Positions 44,692 through 56,271 of a stretch of DNA of 64,000 nt are shown here, one piece after another. The stretch's first letter is position 1; each line of letters begins with the position of its first letter. The notes below the pieces were generated by a model, which was not told the origin of the DNA, did no database searches, and saw only the letters and a program-made list of their open reading frames with translations. This DNA is from Zantedeschia hybrid cultivar (taxonomy: Eukaryota; Streptophyta; Magnoliopsida; Alismatales; Araceae), in contig JARZZO010000014.1 in the NCBI GenBank assembly GCA_030544215.1, positions 41,569,734 to 41,633,733 on the forward strand, given 5' to 3'. The translations under genes were made by a program, and so were the position numbers.

Positions 44692-46835
44692 CTGAAAGCA
44701 GAGCAGAAGAAGAGTTAGGTGAAATTCAACGACAATTGTATGACTGATAAAGTGTTAAATTGATCATTTAAAGGCAATCATATGCATCATACTCATGTTT
44801 TTATCTGCAAAATAGCATGAAATGATAGATAAATGTGTAACAAGTCCAACGGTACCAATTTCATCAAATTCTGACTTAAAAACATCGTCATTTCATGTGA
44901 TTAAAGGAGTATAGCGCATTTGCGGTTTTTCGACAAAACCGAGACGAAATGAATAAATATGATGATATTTTTATGATAATGCGCTAATTTATATATATTT
45001 TATGTGAACAGGACATGCCGATGACGCAGTGCAGCTGGTGGAGTTTTCGAAAATTTGGGGGAGGTCTAGTGTGCGGATTTCAACTAAGGCGGGGGTAAAA
45101 ATGCAATTTGATTCCTTCCTTCGCTGGAGTTTCCCAAAACCAACTATTTCTTTCCTTCTCTCCAATTTCCCAAACCGCAATCCTATTTCTTCTCCAGTTT
45201 CCTTTTTTCTCAGCCTCTCCCACGTTTTTCGGCAGATCCTCCTCCTTTTCCAACTCAAACCCGCAGCTCCTCTCCTCTCCAGCCGGCTACTCCTTCTCCT
45301 CTCTATAAATCGTTCTCTCCGCAGTCCTCTCTCGCGATTTTTTTTTCAACCCGCAGCCCTCCACTGCCTCCTCTCTCTCTTGGACTCTCCCTCTTTCTCT
45401 TCCCAGCATTCTTTCTCTTCCTCTCTCGTTTTGTTTTCACAGCCGACTCTCCCTCTTTCTTCTACTCTCCGCAGCACTCTTTCTCCTTGGTTCTCTCTCC
45501 CTCTTCTCAGCGTCTCTTCCTCTCCTATCTAGCATCTCTCTCTTTCTCTCTCGATGTTCTCTCTCGGTTGTTCTCTTTCTCTCTCTCTTCTATTCTTTCT
45601 CTCCACCGCACCTACAAGCTTGTACCAACAGCCGGCAACGCTCCAGCAACGGCTTCTTCCAACTCCAACAGCAGCCTGCATCCACGCGTTCACAGTCCGG
45701 TGAGGCCCCTAGCGCAGCTCCAGCAGCCGAGCCCCACGTGCATGCATGTACGCCTGCATGCACGCCCGTAGCGCCGAGTCCCAGCTTCCACGCGCCTTCT
45801 TCTTCCTATGATGCACGCTTGGTGAAGCCTCCTCCAGCAAGCTCTACCCTGCGGTGAAGCCCAGCCCGATCTCCACGCACCAGCCGGCAGCATCCCAAGC
45901 ATCCTTCTTCGGCATCCACCACCTCCAGCAGCCACGTACCAGCCTTCCTCCATGCGCCAGCAAGCTCCAGCAGCCATCAGCCGTCTCTCTCTTCCTGCAA
46001 ACTGAGACCCTCCTCCACGGCTCAGCTGCTTCCTCCAGCACCAACAGCAACCGTCCACTCCATGCAGCCACGTACACCAGCAACCAGCTTCTTCCAAGCG
46101 TGAAGCCAGCCTCCCAGCAGCCACGTTCCAAGCTTGTTCCAGCAGCTGCCAAGCATCTCTCCTCCAGCACCAACCACCTTCCAGCAGCTGCACCCACGGG
46201 CCTGAAGCATGCAACACCCCACGCAGCAGCTTCCCAGCAGGACACCAGCGTAGTCTTCACAGCAACCTGCAGCAAACCCGGACCACTGCGCCATACCTTG
46301 CTCTGTTCTTTTCTTTCCCCTATTAGTTTAGAATTAGGATAATTACTTAGGGTTAGTTAGTTGTTATTTAACATTTTGATTATTTAGTTTAATTTTATTA
46401 AACAATTAAACTTTGTAGTTTGTTTTATAATTTTTAATTAATTCATGTTTTGCACGTAATTAAATTTCAACGTCTTTGTCACAAATTTTAGTTGTGATTT
46501 TTTTTTTATATAAGTGTTTGTATTTAATTTCTGAAAAAGAAAAGAAAAGAAAAAGATTTGTTTAATTTGAGTAATCCTATTTTTAAGTAACATTAGTTAA
46601 CTTAGTTTTAGTTTAATTAAGTAATTAGTTTATTTAAAATCTCACTTATTTTTAGATTAACTAAAGTCCAAAGTTTTCAAAGTTAAAATTCTAACTCCCT
46701 GTGGATCGATTCGGACTCACCATTATTAAATTTTCAAAATCTGATTTGAGTGAGCCGGATAAATTTAGAATTGAACGTTTTCATGTGTTTAACGACGCAC
46801 AATTCGAAACGATCAATGACCCAGAGCCGACTTAC
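44692..46835 (-). other. Intron 1 of antisense gene, enlarged by a solo LTR
   Basis: Minus strand: donor GAGG then GTAAGTCGG at 46835, acceptor CTGCTTTCAG at 44692. Length is 2144 bp; subtracting the solo LTR and one TSD leaves about 77 bp, a normal plant intron size. This supports both calls. Confidence 0.6.
44737..46798 (+). mobile_element. Solo LTR in the antisense gene's intron
   Basis: About 2062 bp beginning TGTATGACTG, flanked by ACAAT (44732-44736 and 46799-46803; the exact right edge is ambiguous by one base because ACAAT follows GC). No internal domain. Plus-strand TATA box TATAAAT at 45304-45310, long C/T- and CAG-rich middle (45310-46320), AT-rich end, and CTCCCTGTGGATCGATTCGG near 46696, a phrase reminiscent of Athila LTRs. 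Lineage is tentative. Minus-strand Cys/Trp/Gly-rich ORFs inside (45690-46294) come from the CAG/CTG-rich composition. Confidence 0.7.
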
Positions 46836-47780
46836 CCTCGGCCATTGCTTCAGCGCCCTCATTGGACAGACGATGGGCCTCGGCCGGAGCCCTATTCGCG
46901 GTAGCCCTCGCCATGGTTTCTCCTGGGGAATCTCCAGGAGGAAGGTAGGGAAAAGCTCGAGCAGGAGGGTGCCGGGTCCGGCCAGGCTCCCATCGCTATG
47001 AGCCTGTCCTCATCCTCGAGAAGCTCGGCAATATTGTATGGAGAGTCATCTTCGAAGAGGTGGGCATCAGCGAGCTGTTCGGGGTTGAGGGAGGGGCACT
47101 CGGAAATACCTTCGGCTAAGGGCCCCCATTCGGTGGGGAAGGGCCAGACACCCTTATTCCCCTCTGGTAAAGAAATAAAAAAGAAACCCTCTTTCCAATG
47201 GTGAATGGACGAGGGCTTCCCGGAGAAGATCCCCCGGCCGTAGCGGGGAACGAAGCAGAACCAAGAAGATTTCTCCTGGGGTTTGATTTTGAAAAGATAA
47301 CGGAAGAGATTTACAGAAGGGACGAAGTCAAGTATAGAATTAAGAGCCAAAAAGGCGTAAACTGTCCGCCAGGAGTTCGAAAAGAACTGAGACAGAGCCA
47401 GCCTGTAGAAGCTTAGTAGTTTCATGACGAATGGGTGGAGGGGAAGACGAAAGCCTGCCCGAAAGCTGTGCTCATAAATTGAGAAAGAGTCTGGCCGAGA
47501 ACCCAGGCCAAACGGGTGTCATCCAAGATGGAATCAGATAATAATTAGTTATGCCCGTCAGTTCCTCGACGCTATGGGCACAGGCTACATCCGAGACCTT
47601 CTCGGCTTGACGGCGGCCGGTTGTAGAAGGCTCGGCAGGAGCAGGGACCGATTCTGTCTTGTCCGCCATGACGGAAAGGAAGGAGTTCGAGGAAAAGGGA
47701 GATGACAGAGAAGATTGGGGAGTAGGTTTAGACGAAGAGCACGACGAACTGCTCTCGGCCGAAAAAGAACTACTGGACAT

Positions 47781-48571
47781 GAATCAAAAGAAGGAAAGGC
47801 TGGAGCTGAGGCTTACCCTCAGATTAGGAACTCCCCTACGATTGACAAGATGTCCCCGGACGGCCTCGATGGAACACTCGCGGCTGGAGAAGAAAAGACG
47901 TGCGCGGCACTGCTCGCAGGAACGCTCTGGTGCGAAGAAGAAGGGAGAGAAAGCAAAGGAACAGTTCTAAGGCGAACGAAGCCGATATTTATAGGGGAGC
48001 CTAAGGGGGTTGGGCGGCTGACCGACGGCCGAGATCCTCCAACTTTTCTTCTCCCCCTCGCTCGGATGTTTGCCACGTGTCCCGTCCTTTGCCATGATGA
48101 CGAGCAGGCTGTTGGATCGAAGAGAGGCGATCAACGGCCGTGGCCTGACCCTTCAAGTATTCCTCCGGATGCTCGCTGCGTGTCTCGATCCCCGTGTCGG
48201 GGGCCGGACTGGCAGTAATCCGAGTGATGACTGTTGACGGTTGAGATCTCCTGTCCTTTCGGCTACCCGTCCAGATGTTCAACACGTGTCCTATACTTGT
48301 TGCGAAGGTGTTTGTCACCAAGTCTCGGCCTGGGACGAAGGTGTTTGTGACCAAGTCTCGGCCTGAGACGAGACTGTTTGTCACCTAGTCTCAGCCTGAG
48401 ACGAGACTGTTTGTCACCAACTCTCGGCTTGAGACGATACTGTGACCCACTTACAATTTTTAGACAAGAATGTCGATAACAGTTTCAGACAAAGATCATC
48501 TATCAAATTTGATATCCTTCCATAAGGGTTTCAGATTTTACTCTCGGCGTTTCATAAAATTGAGAACGACG
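47781..48571. other. Tat-like 3' region upstream of the antisense gene
   Basis: Would hold the antisense gene's promoter and 5' UTR. It has no recognisable coding domain and contains the 33-bp repeat array (48307-48440). Confidence 0.5.
48307..48440. repeat. 33-bp tandem repeat, 4 copies
   Basis: Units read GGTGTTTGTCACCAAGTCTC then GGCCTGGGACGAA, with variants ACTGTTTGTCACC. Period 33 bp, increasing divergence to the right. Confidence 0.85.
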
Positions 48572-48587
48572 AGAGTAGGGGGCCCTG
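48572..48587 (+). promoter_or_regulatory. Polypurine tract, Tat-like element
   Basis: AGAGTAGGGGGCCCTG before the 3' LTR. The purine run is separated from the LTR by CCCTG. Confidence 0.7.
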
Positions 48588-49198
48588 TGATGGGGGAGAA
48601 TCTGATTAAGCCCAACACTAGGGGGCCGGCCCAAGTAAGAGAAAGAGCCGAATCACATTCGACCCATCAAGACATTCGAACATAAATGGCCCTGGCGCCT
48701 TATTGAAATGGTACAGATTCGGCCCAAGCGGTGGGCTCTATTAACAACCATATTCGGCCCAGTCATAGAAAATAATAGGCCGAAATGGGCCCGACCCATT
48801 CCGATTAACTGCTATCTAGACATTGGCCTATTAACAGGGTATTTCGACAATTTCCTCTCAAACCCAAAATAGTCCTATATCGGCTGCTACAAGAAGAGAA
48901 CCTCCATCCTCTGCTATAAAAAGAAGGCTATTCATTACGAAAAAGGTACACCTTAAGCCCTCAAGCTTCTCCTTCCTTCCTTCTAAATTAAGTCTTCTTC
49001 AGAGGTTGACTTAACCATCGGAGGGGGTTCTCCTGGGCCGAAACCCAGGACCCTCGCTGATTGGTTCTTCTTTTCGCAGGAGTCTTGGCTTTGATTCTTC
49101 GCCAATTTCTTCGTCCGGGTCGACTTCGGCAACTGGTCTTTCGGTTCACATCTGGATTCTGCCTTCGGAATTCATTAGTGATAGCTTCGGCTACATCA
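48588..49198 (+). repeat. Tat-like 3' LTR
   Basis: Uninterrupted 611 bp, TGATGGGG...CTACATCA, TATA box at 48915-48922. Shows that the copia A target in the 5' LTR was GGGGCCGGCCC|AAGTAAG. TSD GGGTG follows. Confidence 0.95.
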
Positions 49199-49203
49199 GG
49201 GTG

Positions 49204-50458
49204 CAATGTTGATTTTCAGCCAGCTAAACCAGGGGTTGGCGATGCGTAATGCCCTGACAGTTTGGAGTTGGGTGGGATTTAGACTGTCTGATTCTGTGCA
49301 GTGTTCAAGACTTTTGCATCATTTGCTTAGATATTTTGGTATTTGTTTTGTTTAGCTCTTTATGTTGTGGTTTAAGTACATGTCCGTTATGATTTAATTT
49401 GATATATTTTATTGGCACATAAATTTGAAAATCTTTGCTCTGATATATTCATTTGAATTCAACTTAGTCATTTGAATCCTTTTATCATCATGATTAGCTA
49501 TTTCTTTATAATTATATGAATATGTCCTAATCCTATGATCCATGATATGAATCTAATTTGATAAGCTACTACATCATAATATTTTCTATTTGATATGAGA
49601 TATGCTCATGGGATGATGATACGTAACGTCCTGACAATTTGATATGTTCTGTTCGATATGTGATACAGTCTGATCATGGCTAGTAGAATTGGATGTCTGA
49701 TATGAGTTCGATCATGTCATATATGTTATATGTTAGTTGATCTATTCATAAAAAACACATTTGATTTGATAAGTTTATGTCTGGCCATATTTTGTATCAC
49801 GTTCTTATTTGAGCTATATGTAGAACTATGTAAGATCATGTCTAGTATAATTGTATAATGTGATTTATAAAATTTACTATATGTTAAGTCATGTGGATGG
49901 TTAGAAGCCTATTGAGTAGTTGTACTCATAAACCTTATTAACATTTTAAGAATATGAGAAAGAGAATCTGAAATTTGATGAGACTTCTGATTGACTCATT
50001 TGATAGCTTCAGGAGGTTATTTAGATTTAAATTTATGGCTTTCCTAGATTTGATGTGGTAGGAATAATGATAGGTTGATGTATTTTTCTTTATTTGGTGA
50101 GGTTGATAATTTATATACAAATTGATAGATATTGTAATTTGTGAACTTTAGTATTGGCTATAGTTTGAATATCTTAGATTAATTAATGGTTGTGACATTT
50201 ATTTAAATCACCTTATAGTTGATTAGCTCTCATATCTATGTTCATGATGGAATTTATTACGAGATTACGTAGTCGGATCTGAGTTGAAAAAAAAAATGAA
50301 TTAGTTCCGAGATGTAACAATATGGTATTAGAGTAATTATGAGAGTTTAAGCATCCATAGCTATTTGATCTTAAGTCATACCAATTGATCTTAAAGGATA
50401 TAATAAAGTTTGAGAATACTATGATCTTGACTTTAAATTAGCAATTAAGATAATGTCT
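49204..50458. other. AT-rich flank, old LTR remnant
   Basis: No gene. It contains the right part of the old LTR and a primer-binding-site-like TGGTATTAGAG at 50323-50333, followed by about 120 bp of leader-like sequence. Confidence 0.35.
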
Positions 50459-50773
50459 TGTAATGACCCACCACCCTATAATCGGGGATCCGATTACTAA
50501 ATGGGTACCGAATCATTACAATTAAGAGCAAAAGCAGTATCTCAAGTAAGTTTGAGAAATAAATGATAAAATAAGCTAAACATTCCACACAACATCGAAT
50601 TGTAAAGAAGGTGCATGAATTAAAAATTATTACAATTCGACTCGACTGAACAAATAATTAGATAATCCAACTGAAAAGAAATAATTATGCGTACATGTCT
50701 GAAATTGAAAGTACAACTACGTCGGGGCAAACCCCGAAACGACGATTGCTGGCGTGCAACCCGAGACGAAACC

Positions 50774-53309
50774 TGTAAGGACTGAGGTTTCGGGTTAAGT
50801 TTTCGGGTCGGTTTCGGACCGGATCCCCTGAGTCGGACCTTGAGGGGTCTGGAGAGTTTCTTCTGAATGACGTCTACGCTACACGACGCCTTTTAAACGG
50901 CGTCTTGATAGGTGGACGCCATTTAGACGTTTTGCTGTTGTGCCACGTGGACGCCACGTGGGCGGGTTTCGGGCCGCGAGAGTACGGCCCCTGTCTCGTC
51001 GTCTGAACGGCGTCCATGATGGACGACGCGATTCAGACTGCCACCCTGCGATGTCAGTGTACGGTGTCTGACATGTCAGCTGAACGGCGTCCGTGGTGGT
51101 CGACGCGTTTCAGACAGCTGTCAGTACGGCCCGTCCTGTCATCTGATAGGCGTCCTTCTCGCTCAACGCGTTTTAGGCAGTTCTTGTTTGACCCCGCGAG
51201 CCCTCCTTTCTTTCCCTCATTTCTCACCCTTCTCTCTCTCTCCTCTCCCTCTCCGCCTCCTCCGATCCCACTCTTCCCCTTTCCCTTCCTCTTCTTCCTC
51301 TTCCACCACTCCAACGCCTCCCTACCTCTCACCTTTGCCACCACCACTTCCTTCGCGGCGCTCCATTCTCCGGACGGCGGCCGACGTCCCGGCGGAGTGG
51401 CGGCGTCCTCGAGGGTACCGGCGGCGGTCTGCGGTGCGGCGGTTCGGCGACACGGAGCCAGGAGGAGTTCAAGTATCCGGTAGGGAAACGAACCTCGTAT
51501 GTGTTGCTCGTGTTTTCTTAGGCGTATTATGATGTATTTTGGGCTAGATTGAGCATGTTTAGGGGGTATTCTTGTAGGTATGGTCGTGTTCGTGAATGTG
51601 GTTTTGTAGCATGTTTGTGTGGATCAACTTCTCTTCCTCCCCCTTTCCGTTTTGGGGTTTCTTCGGGGTATTTGGGGTTAAGGGAGAAACCCTCGGTTCG
51701 AACCAGGGAACCAGGTTTCTGGCGCTAAACGGCGTCGTGCCTGGTCGACGCCTTTCAGAAGGACGTCAGGGCAGTACGACACCTTTTAGGGCAGAAACCT
51801 CCCTGTTCGAGGCCTCACGAGTTAGTGATTTCTGGCGCTAAATGACGTCATGGATGGACGACGCCTTTCAGAAGGACGTCGGGCCATCATGACGCCATTT
51901 AGGCAGGAAATCACCCCGACTGAGGGTCCGTCAGCTCGGGATTATGGGACTAAAAGACGTCATGGGTGGGCGACGCGATTTGAATGGCGTCTGGTAACCA
52001 TGACGCCTTTTAAGGCAGAAATCCCCTGAGTAATGTTTTCCTGAAATTCCTGGATTTCTTAGCTGAATGGCGTCTGAGGATGTCGACGCCTTTTAAAAGG
52101 CGACCGCTGGTGTCGACTCCTTTTAGGCCAGATTTTCGTAGGCCTCTGTTTTATGAACCAGTTTAGGGAGCTTGAATGGCGTCGGTCTTGGGCGACGCGA
52201 TTCAGGACAGAACAACACTAATTCATGCCAGTAAAATGTGTTCATACTGCTAGATATTTGGTTAGTGCATGCTTTAGTGTACTCGGATTCTTCGAGACCG
52301 GATGGCACTGCGTTGTGTGCCGTGCGATCGCGGGCTTTTCACGTGACCGGATCGTACTGTGCCAGGTTTTGGTGGTTTTGTGTTACTGTGGACCTGGAGT
52401 GACATTGTAGCGCTTTATCACCCTGTGCTGGTGGGGGCGTGAGCACAGCGCCGGTGGGGGCGTGGGCGGGGTGACGCCTAGTGAGAAAGGGTCACCTGGT
52501 GAACCCCGGGGTCAGCTAGTACCGGTGTCGGAGTGGTACATTCGGAGAGTCACTCATGCTGAGGGAAGGAGTAACCACCTGAGCCAGTTGGGCCGGAGTA
52601 GCCAGCGTGCTATCCGAGGGGTTACTGTTTGGTCTCAGCGGGTCGGTGTTTCCCACTTTCGGTTGTGTGGACGGTGTTTCCTACTTACGGCTGTGTGGTT
52701 GGTGTGTTTCCCACTTCCGGAGGAGTGGTTGGCGTGTTTTGCCGAGACGTGAGTTGTAGGCTTCTTGATAGAATGATTTTAGAAATATGCATGTTACATT
52801 TCGAATGCATATGGTTCATATTGAGATTTTAGGAGTAGTGTGCTGCAGCTTTACTTGTCTTATTATATGTACCGTTGTTACTGCACTTGTGGGTGTGTGT
52901 GGGAGGCAGGGGATCGGATGATCCCTACTGAGCCCAATTCTGGTGTGGCTCACTCCCTGCGTTTTCAGGTGTGGTCCTTGTGGCGTGTGACGGCGCGTGG
53001 CGTTCTCCTTGGTGTGTGGACCAGCAGCTATCTTAGTTTCCGGGGTATGCCCCGACGTTGTTGTACCTTATTTCTGCCTGTACTTAATTAATTTGTTGGA
53101 CATGTAATTATTGTTGGACTGTGTACGGACATTATTATTTTACTTCCTGCGCACTGTACCCCTTGTAGTCCGTGTGAATGTTATATTTAATCTTGTTTAA
53201 CGCTTACTCCTCCAGATGTGTGTATAAGATCCGGGTATGAACCTACAGTTAATGGGCCGACATCCATTTAGTGACCGGGTCTCCGGTCATAGGATGGCGG
53301 GTCGTTACA
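50774..53309 (+). mobile_element. Tekay-family solo LTR, plus strand
   Basis: TGTAAGGACTGAGG...GGTCGTTACA, 2536 bp, with perfect TSD AAACC (50769-50773 and 53310-53314). Inserted into the minus-strand solo LTR of the same family. Paired G-boxes at 50944 and 50955; the same GGCGTC/GACGCC motif array as the full element. Confidence 0.92.
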
Positions 53310-54680
53310 AAACCCTACAACCGCTACGCCCACTGAGAACCCTCACCTGAAACCGCAGGGAGTGAGTCACACCAGAATGGACTCAGTAGGGATCCCTCAA
53401 TCCCCACCTCCCATACACGCACACACAATCGCAATACAACAGGGATACATATATAAAGCCAAGATATGTGCAAGTAAAGTAGTAATTAAATCATACGTCC
53501 ACCCAAAAAGGAACATACTAGAAACTGCCAAGCCAACCCGGAAAACATCGACTCGCTGGGACGGAACAACAACCCTTGAATAGCGCACTAGCTATTCCAG
53601 CCTGTCTAGCTCTAAGTGGTTTTGCCTCCTCTTAGTCATGAGTGACACTCCGAAATGTACCACTCCCACACCAGTACTAGTTATTATCCTGGGGTACACT
53701 AGGTGACCCTCGCCTACTAGGCGTCACCTTATCACTCCCACACCAACACTGTATCACTCCTACACTGACACATGGTGTCAAGCGCTAAAAACTTCATACA
53801 CCGACACTATGTCACTCTTACACTGACACAGGGTGTCAAGCGCTAAAAACTGTGACTCTAGGTCCACAATCGCATAAACACAACACAATGCGATTCAGAG
53901 CACATGAAAATCCCTGCCCCCAATGTATGATTTCAAGTATGCATTTAACATGATTGTCTAACAATATACATGAATCTAATTAACATATGTATAATAATTA
54001 CACATGTTAAATGCAGGAATTATGGGGCACTATCTTGAATCGCGTCACCCATGGCCGACGTCATTCAATGGCCTTGAAACTAGTTCTCCTCACTCTTAGG
54101 TGCTGGGACCCGGAGATATTGACCTAAATAGCGTCGCCCATGGCTGACATCATTCAGCTCCCTATCTCACCCTGGCCTTGGGAACCAGGGACACATGGAC
54201 CGTAAATTGCGTCGACTCAGTGTGACACCTTTCAAATCGCGTCGCTCTGAGTGGACGCATTTCACACTCGAAACTACGCTCCCCTCTAGTCTCCACCGAG
54301 CCACAACACAGGGGTCCCTTCTCCCCCAAAACGCACGAAAATACAAAATGGATAAATGGGGAAATCCATGAACACAATAACGTGCTACACCCATTTTCAA
54401 AAACATCTATTTTAATCTAAATCCCCCTAGAACATGCTCATTATGTGCCCAAAATTTCCCCCACATATCCCTAGCATGCTCCAAAGTGGGAAATCATGGT
54501 TTAAAACAATCGAACTACATGTGAGGACCATCACCCTACCGGTTACTTGAACTCCTCTTAGCTCATCGCCGCCGATTCGCTACACTGCAAGCCACCGCCG
54601 ATACCACCGTGGACGCCGTCACCCCGCCGAGACTTCGGCCGCATCTGGAGAGTGAAGTGTCATGAAGGAGATGGTGGTGG

Positions 54681-56257
54681 TGTTGGGATCCAGGCGGGAC
54701 GCGATGAACGCAGCGGAAGCAACAAAATTATTCCCGTCCGATGCCCGTTGATCAATTTCGGACCATAAACTGAAAATCAAAAAATAGTTGTGATCTCATC
54801 ACCTTATGCGGATTCGAATCCGCGACCGTTTCGGTTTCGTCGAGGCAATGCCGCTAGCCGCACAAATGTCCGGCTTCCAGCGGTATCGACGCGATCCTTC
54901 GTGGTGGTTTGTCCTCACTCCTTTGTCCAGATCAGCTTGCTCGCTGAAGATTCCTCGCTACAACGATGTCCGGATCATCCAAACGGGAATTCTCGACTCT
55001 CGAGAAAGCGCACGGCGGAGACGGGAAGTCTCCAGGCGCCTCGAACGGGGAGCCCAGAGGAGAAGGAGAGAGAGAGGGGGATGGCCAGCCTTGAGAGCTC
55101 CTGGAGCTTGACCGAAGGTTTCTCAACAGCACGTATATATATTAAGTCGGCGCGACTTTTCATATAAGTCCCCAAGTTAATATAATTCCCACTTAAGTAC
55201 CACCGATTGAGAATCATTTTGCGTGTGACACTCTAGGCCCATTAACCAGTCCGATTATCAGCCCGTTAAGTCCAATAGAATTTTATTGACTTATTGTAAT
55301 TAATTAATATCTGATATTTAATTAATTACTTAATCGAATTAACATCTCATGTAAATTCGGTCGGACTTCTGATCAAGTTGGGTGCTAAGCAACACCGCAT
55401 GATCCCGGAAGGTAATGGGGTTCAACAACCCACTCATGGAACCTGTCCGTCCATAGTTACCGCGTAGCTATAATCCTTCGTTCGCATAATGCTCTCGAGT
55501 TAACCCAACGTATGGTCAACTGTCAAACCCTAGAAGGTCAACTCACTTGAATTAGACTCTACTGTGAAATATCCGAAACACCTTTTCTGATATTGTGTCT
55601 GCTCTAGCCAGAGACTCCTGCGGATCTATTCTAGAGCATTCTCTCTCCAGATATTTGAGGGTGAACGATCCTCTATTGAACACACAATCACCTTTGAAGG
55701 TCTTCCGCTGGACCCGATCCTTGACTATTAGAAATCTCGTGGATAGGGATTCGTAAGCCAATGTTAAAGCCCAGAAGTCCACCGACAAGGTGTCTTTGGT
55801 GTCTCAAGTTCAAAGATTAACCACGCCACTGTGATGATGAATCACGCCGGTTGACAGTCAGGTAAATTACCATTCGGCGATTTATGTCAGATCAGTTCAG
55901 TGAACAGATTTCCTAATGAGCACCTATAGGTTCACCATTGTGTCTCTACATAAGTGACTAACGAGATCAGTCACCCTCATCATATGAGTTGCTATAACCT
56001 ATACTATCTTACCGGATGTTTAATGTCCTTCTCAAACATCCTACGACTAGGAACAATTCATAATATGTGTTTATAGGTCATCTATCTCATTATTATGATC
56101 TCATCATAATCCGATGATTGTTACAAACATTCATGGACTTCATTGTGTGTAATTATAAATACACCAATCTACATAATAAAATATAAATGCTATTTAATAA
56201 TGAACCAGGTTGAAATAAGTGTCTTATGATTGGCTGTGAGGACACCTATATCCGTTA
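54681..56257 (-). repeat. Copia C 3' LTR
   Basis: On the plus strand TGTTGGGATCC...TATATCCGTTA; the polypurine complement ATCTCCCACTTGG follows at 56258. Confidence 0.88.
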
Positions 56258-56271
56258 ATCTCCCACTTGGA

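Larger units (their letters stand above)
43626..47780 (-). pseudogene. Antisense gene of Tat element: putative gypsy-type transposon protein (Transposase_28-like)
   Basis: Minus-strand, intron-containing gene convergent with gag-pol. Exon 1 (47780 down to 46836) starts with a Ser-rich leader and includes YEHSFRAGFRLPLHPF, FVPSVNLFRYLFKIKP and WFCFVPRYGRGIF, the conserved block of Pfam 'putative gypsy type transposon'. Exon 2 (44691-44421) and exon 3 (44336-43626) encode a coiled coil (RLRSDLDRQKEVVRVASEAQ, KEKERDEERHRHAEV) and a tail with SYKEGPEYADEM. Introns: 46835-44692 (GT...TTTCAG, enlarged by the solo LTR) and 44420-44337 (GTGAGA...CTGTAG, 84 bp). Function of the family is unknown. Broken: a frameshift near 47475, another near 46900, and in-frame TAG/TAA codons in exon 3 near 44278, 44225 and 44053. 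Confidence 0.75.
5818..49198 (+). mobile_element. Tat-like Ty3/gypsy retrotransposon, host of five nested insertions
   Basis: One LTR retrotransposon, now 43.4 kb. Evidence: a 611-bp LTR at each end (the 5' copy is split, 45 + 566 bp), GGGTG TSDs, a primer-binding site at 15918, a purine-rich tract before the 3' LTR, and the order gag, protease, RT, RNase H, a second RNase H, integrase, long 3' region with an antisense gene. The zinc knuckle type (C-X2-H-X4-H-X4-C), extra RNase H and antisense gypsy-type gene indicate the Tat group. Each insertion leaves the host sequence joinable: 5863-15349, 17885-29056, 29463-29925, 31500-40975 and 44737-46803 sum to 32.7 kb, leaving about 10.7 kb. LTR copies differ at about 35 of 566 compared positions (~6%, hand count). 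Coding is broken throughout. Confidence 0.93.
5629..50319 (+). repeat. Old degenerate LTR split by the Tat-like element (5629-5817 plus 49204-50319)
   Basis: The sequence either side of the 5818-49198 element was once contiguous. It may be an old LTR of about 1.3 kb beginning TGTAACAC at 5629 and ending GATGTAACA at 50319. Just after that end lies TGGTATTAGAG (50323-50333), one mismatch from the usual initiator-Met primer-binding site TGGTATCAGAG. A partly repeated phrase (CGTAATGCCCTGACAGTTTG at about 49243, CGTAACGTCCTGACAATTTG at about 49622) lies inside. No coding domain is recognisable downstream, so this is a relic and the 5' boundary is a guess. Confidence 0.35.

Noticed and set aside
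45690..46342. Overlapping Cys/Trp/Gly-rich and Ser/Gln-rich ORFs
   Set aside because: Arise from CAG/CTG-rich DNA within the solo LTR, with no conserved motif and several frames open.
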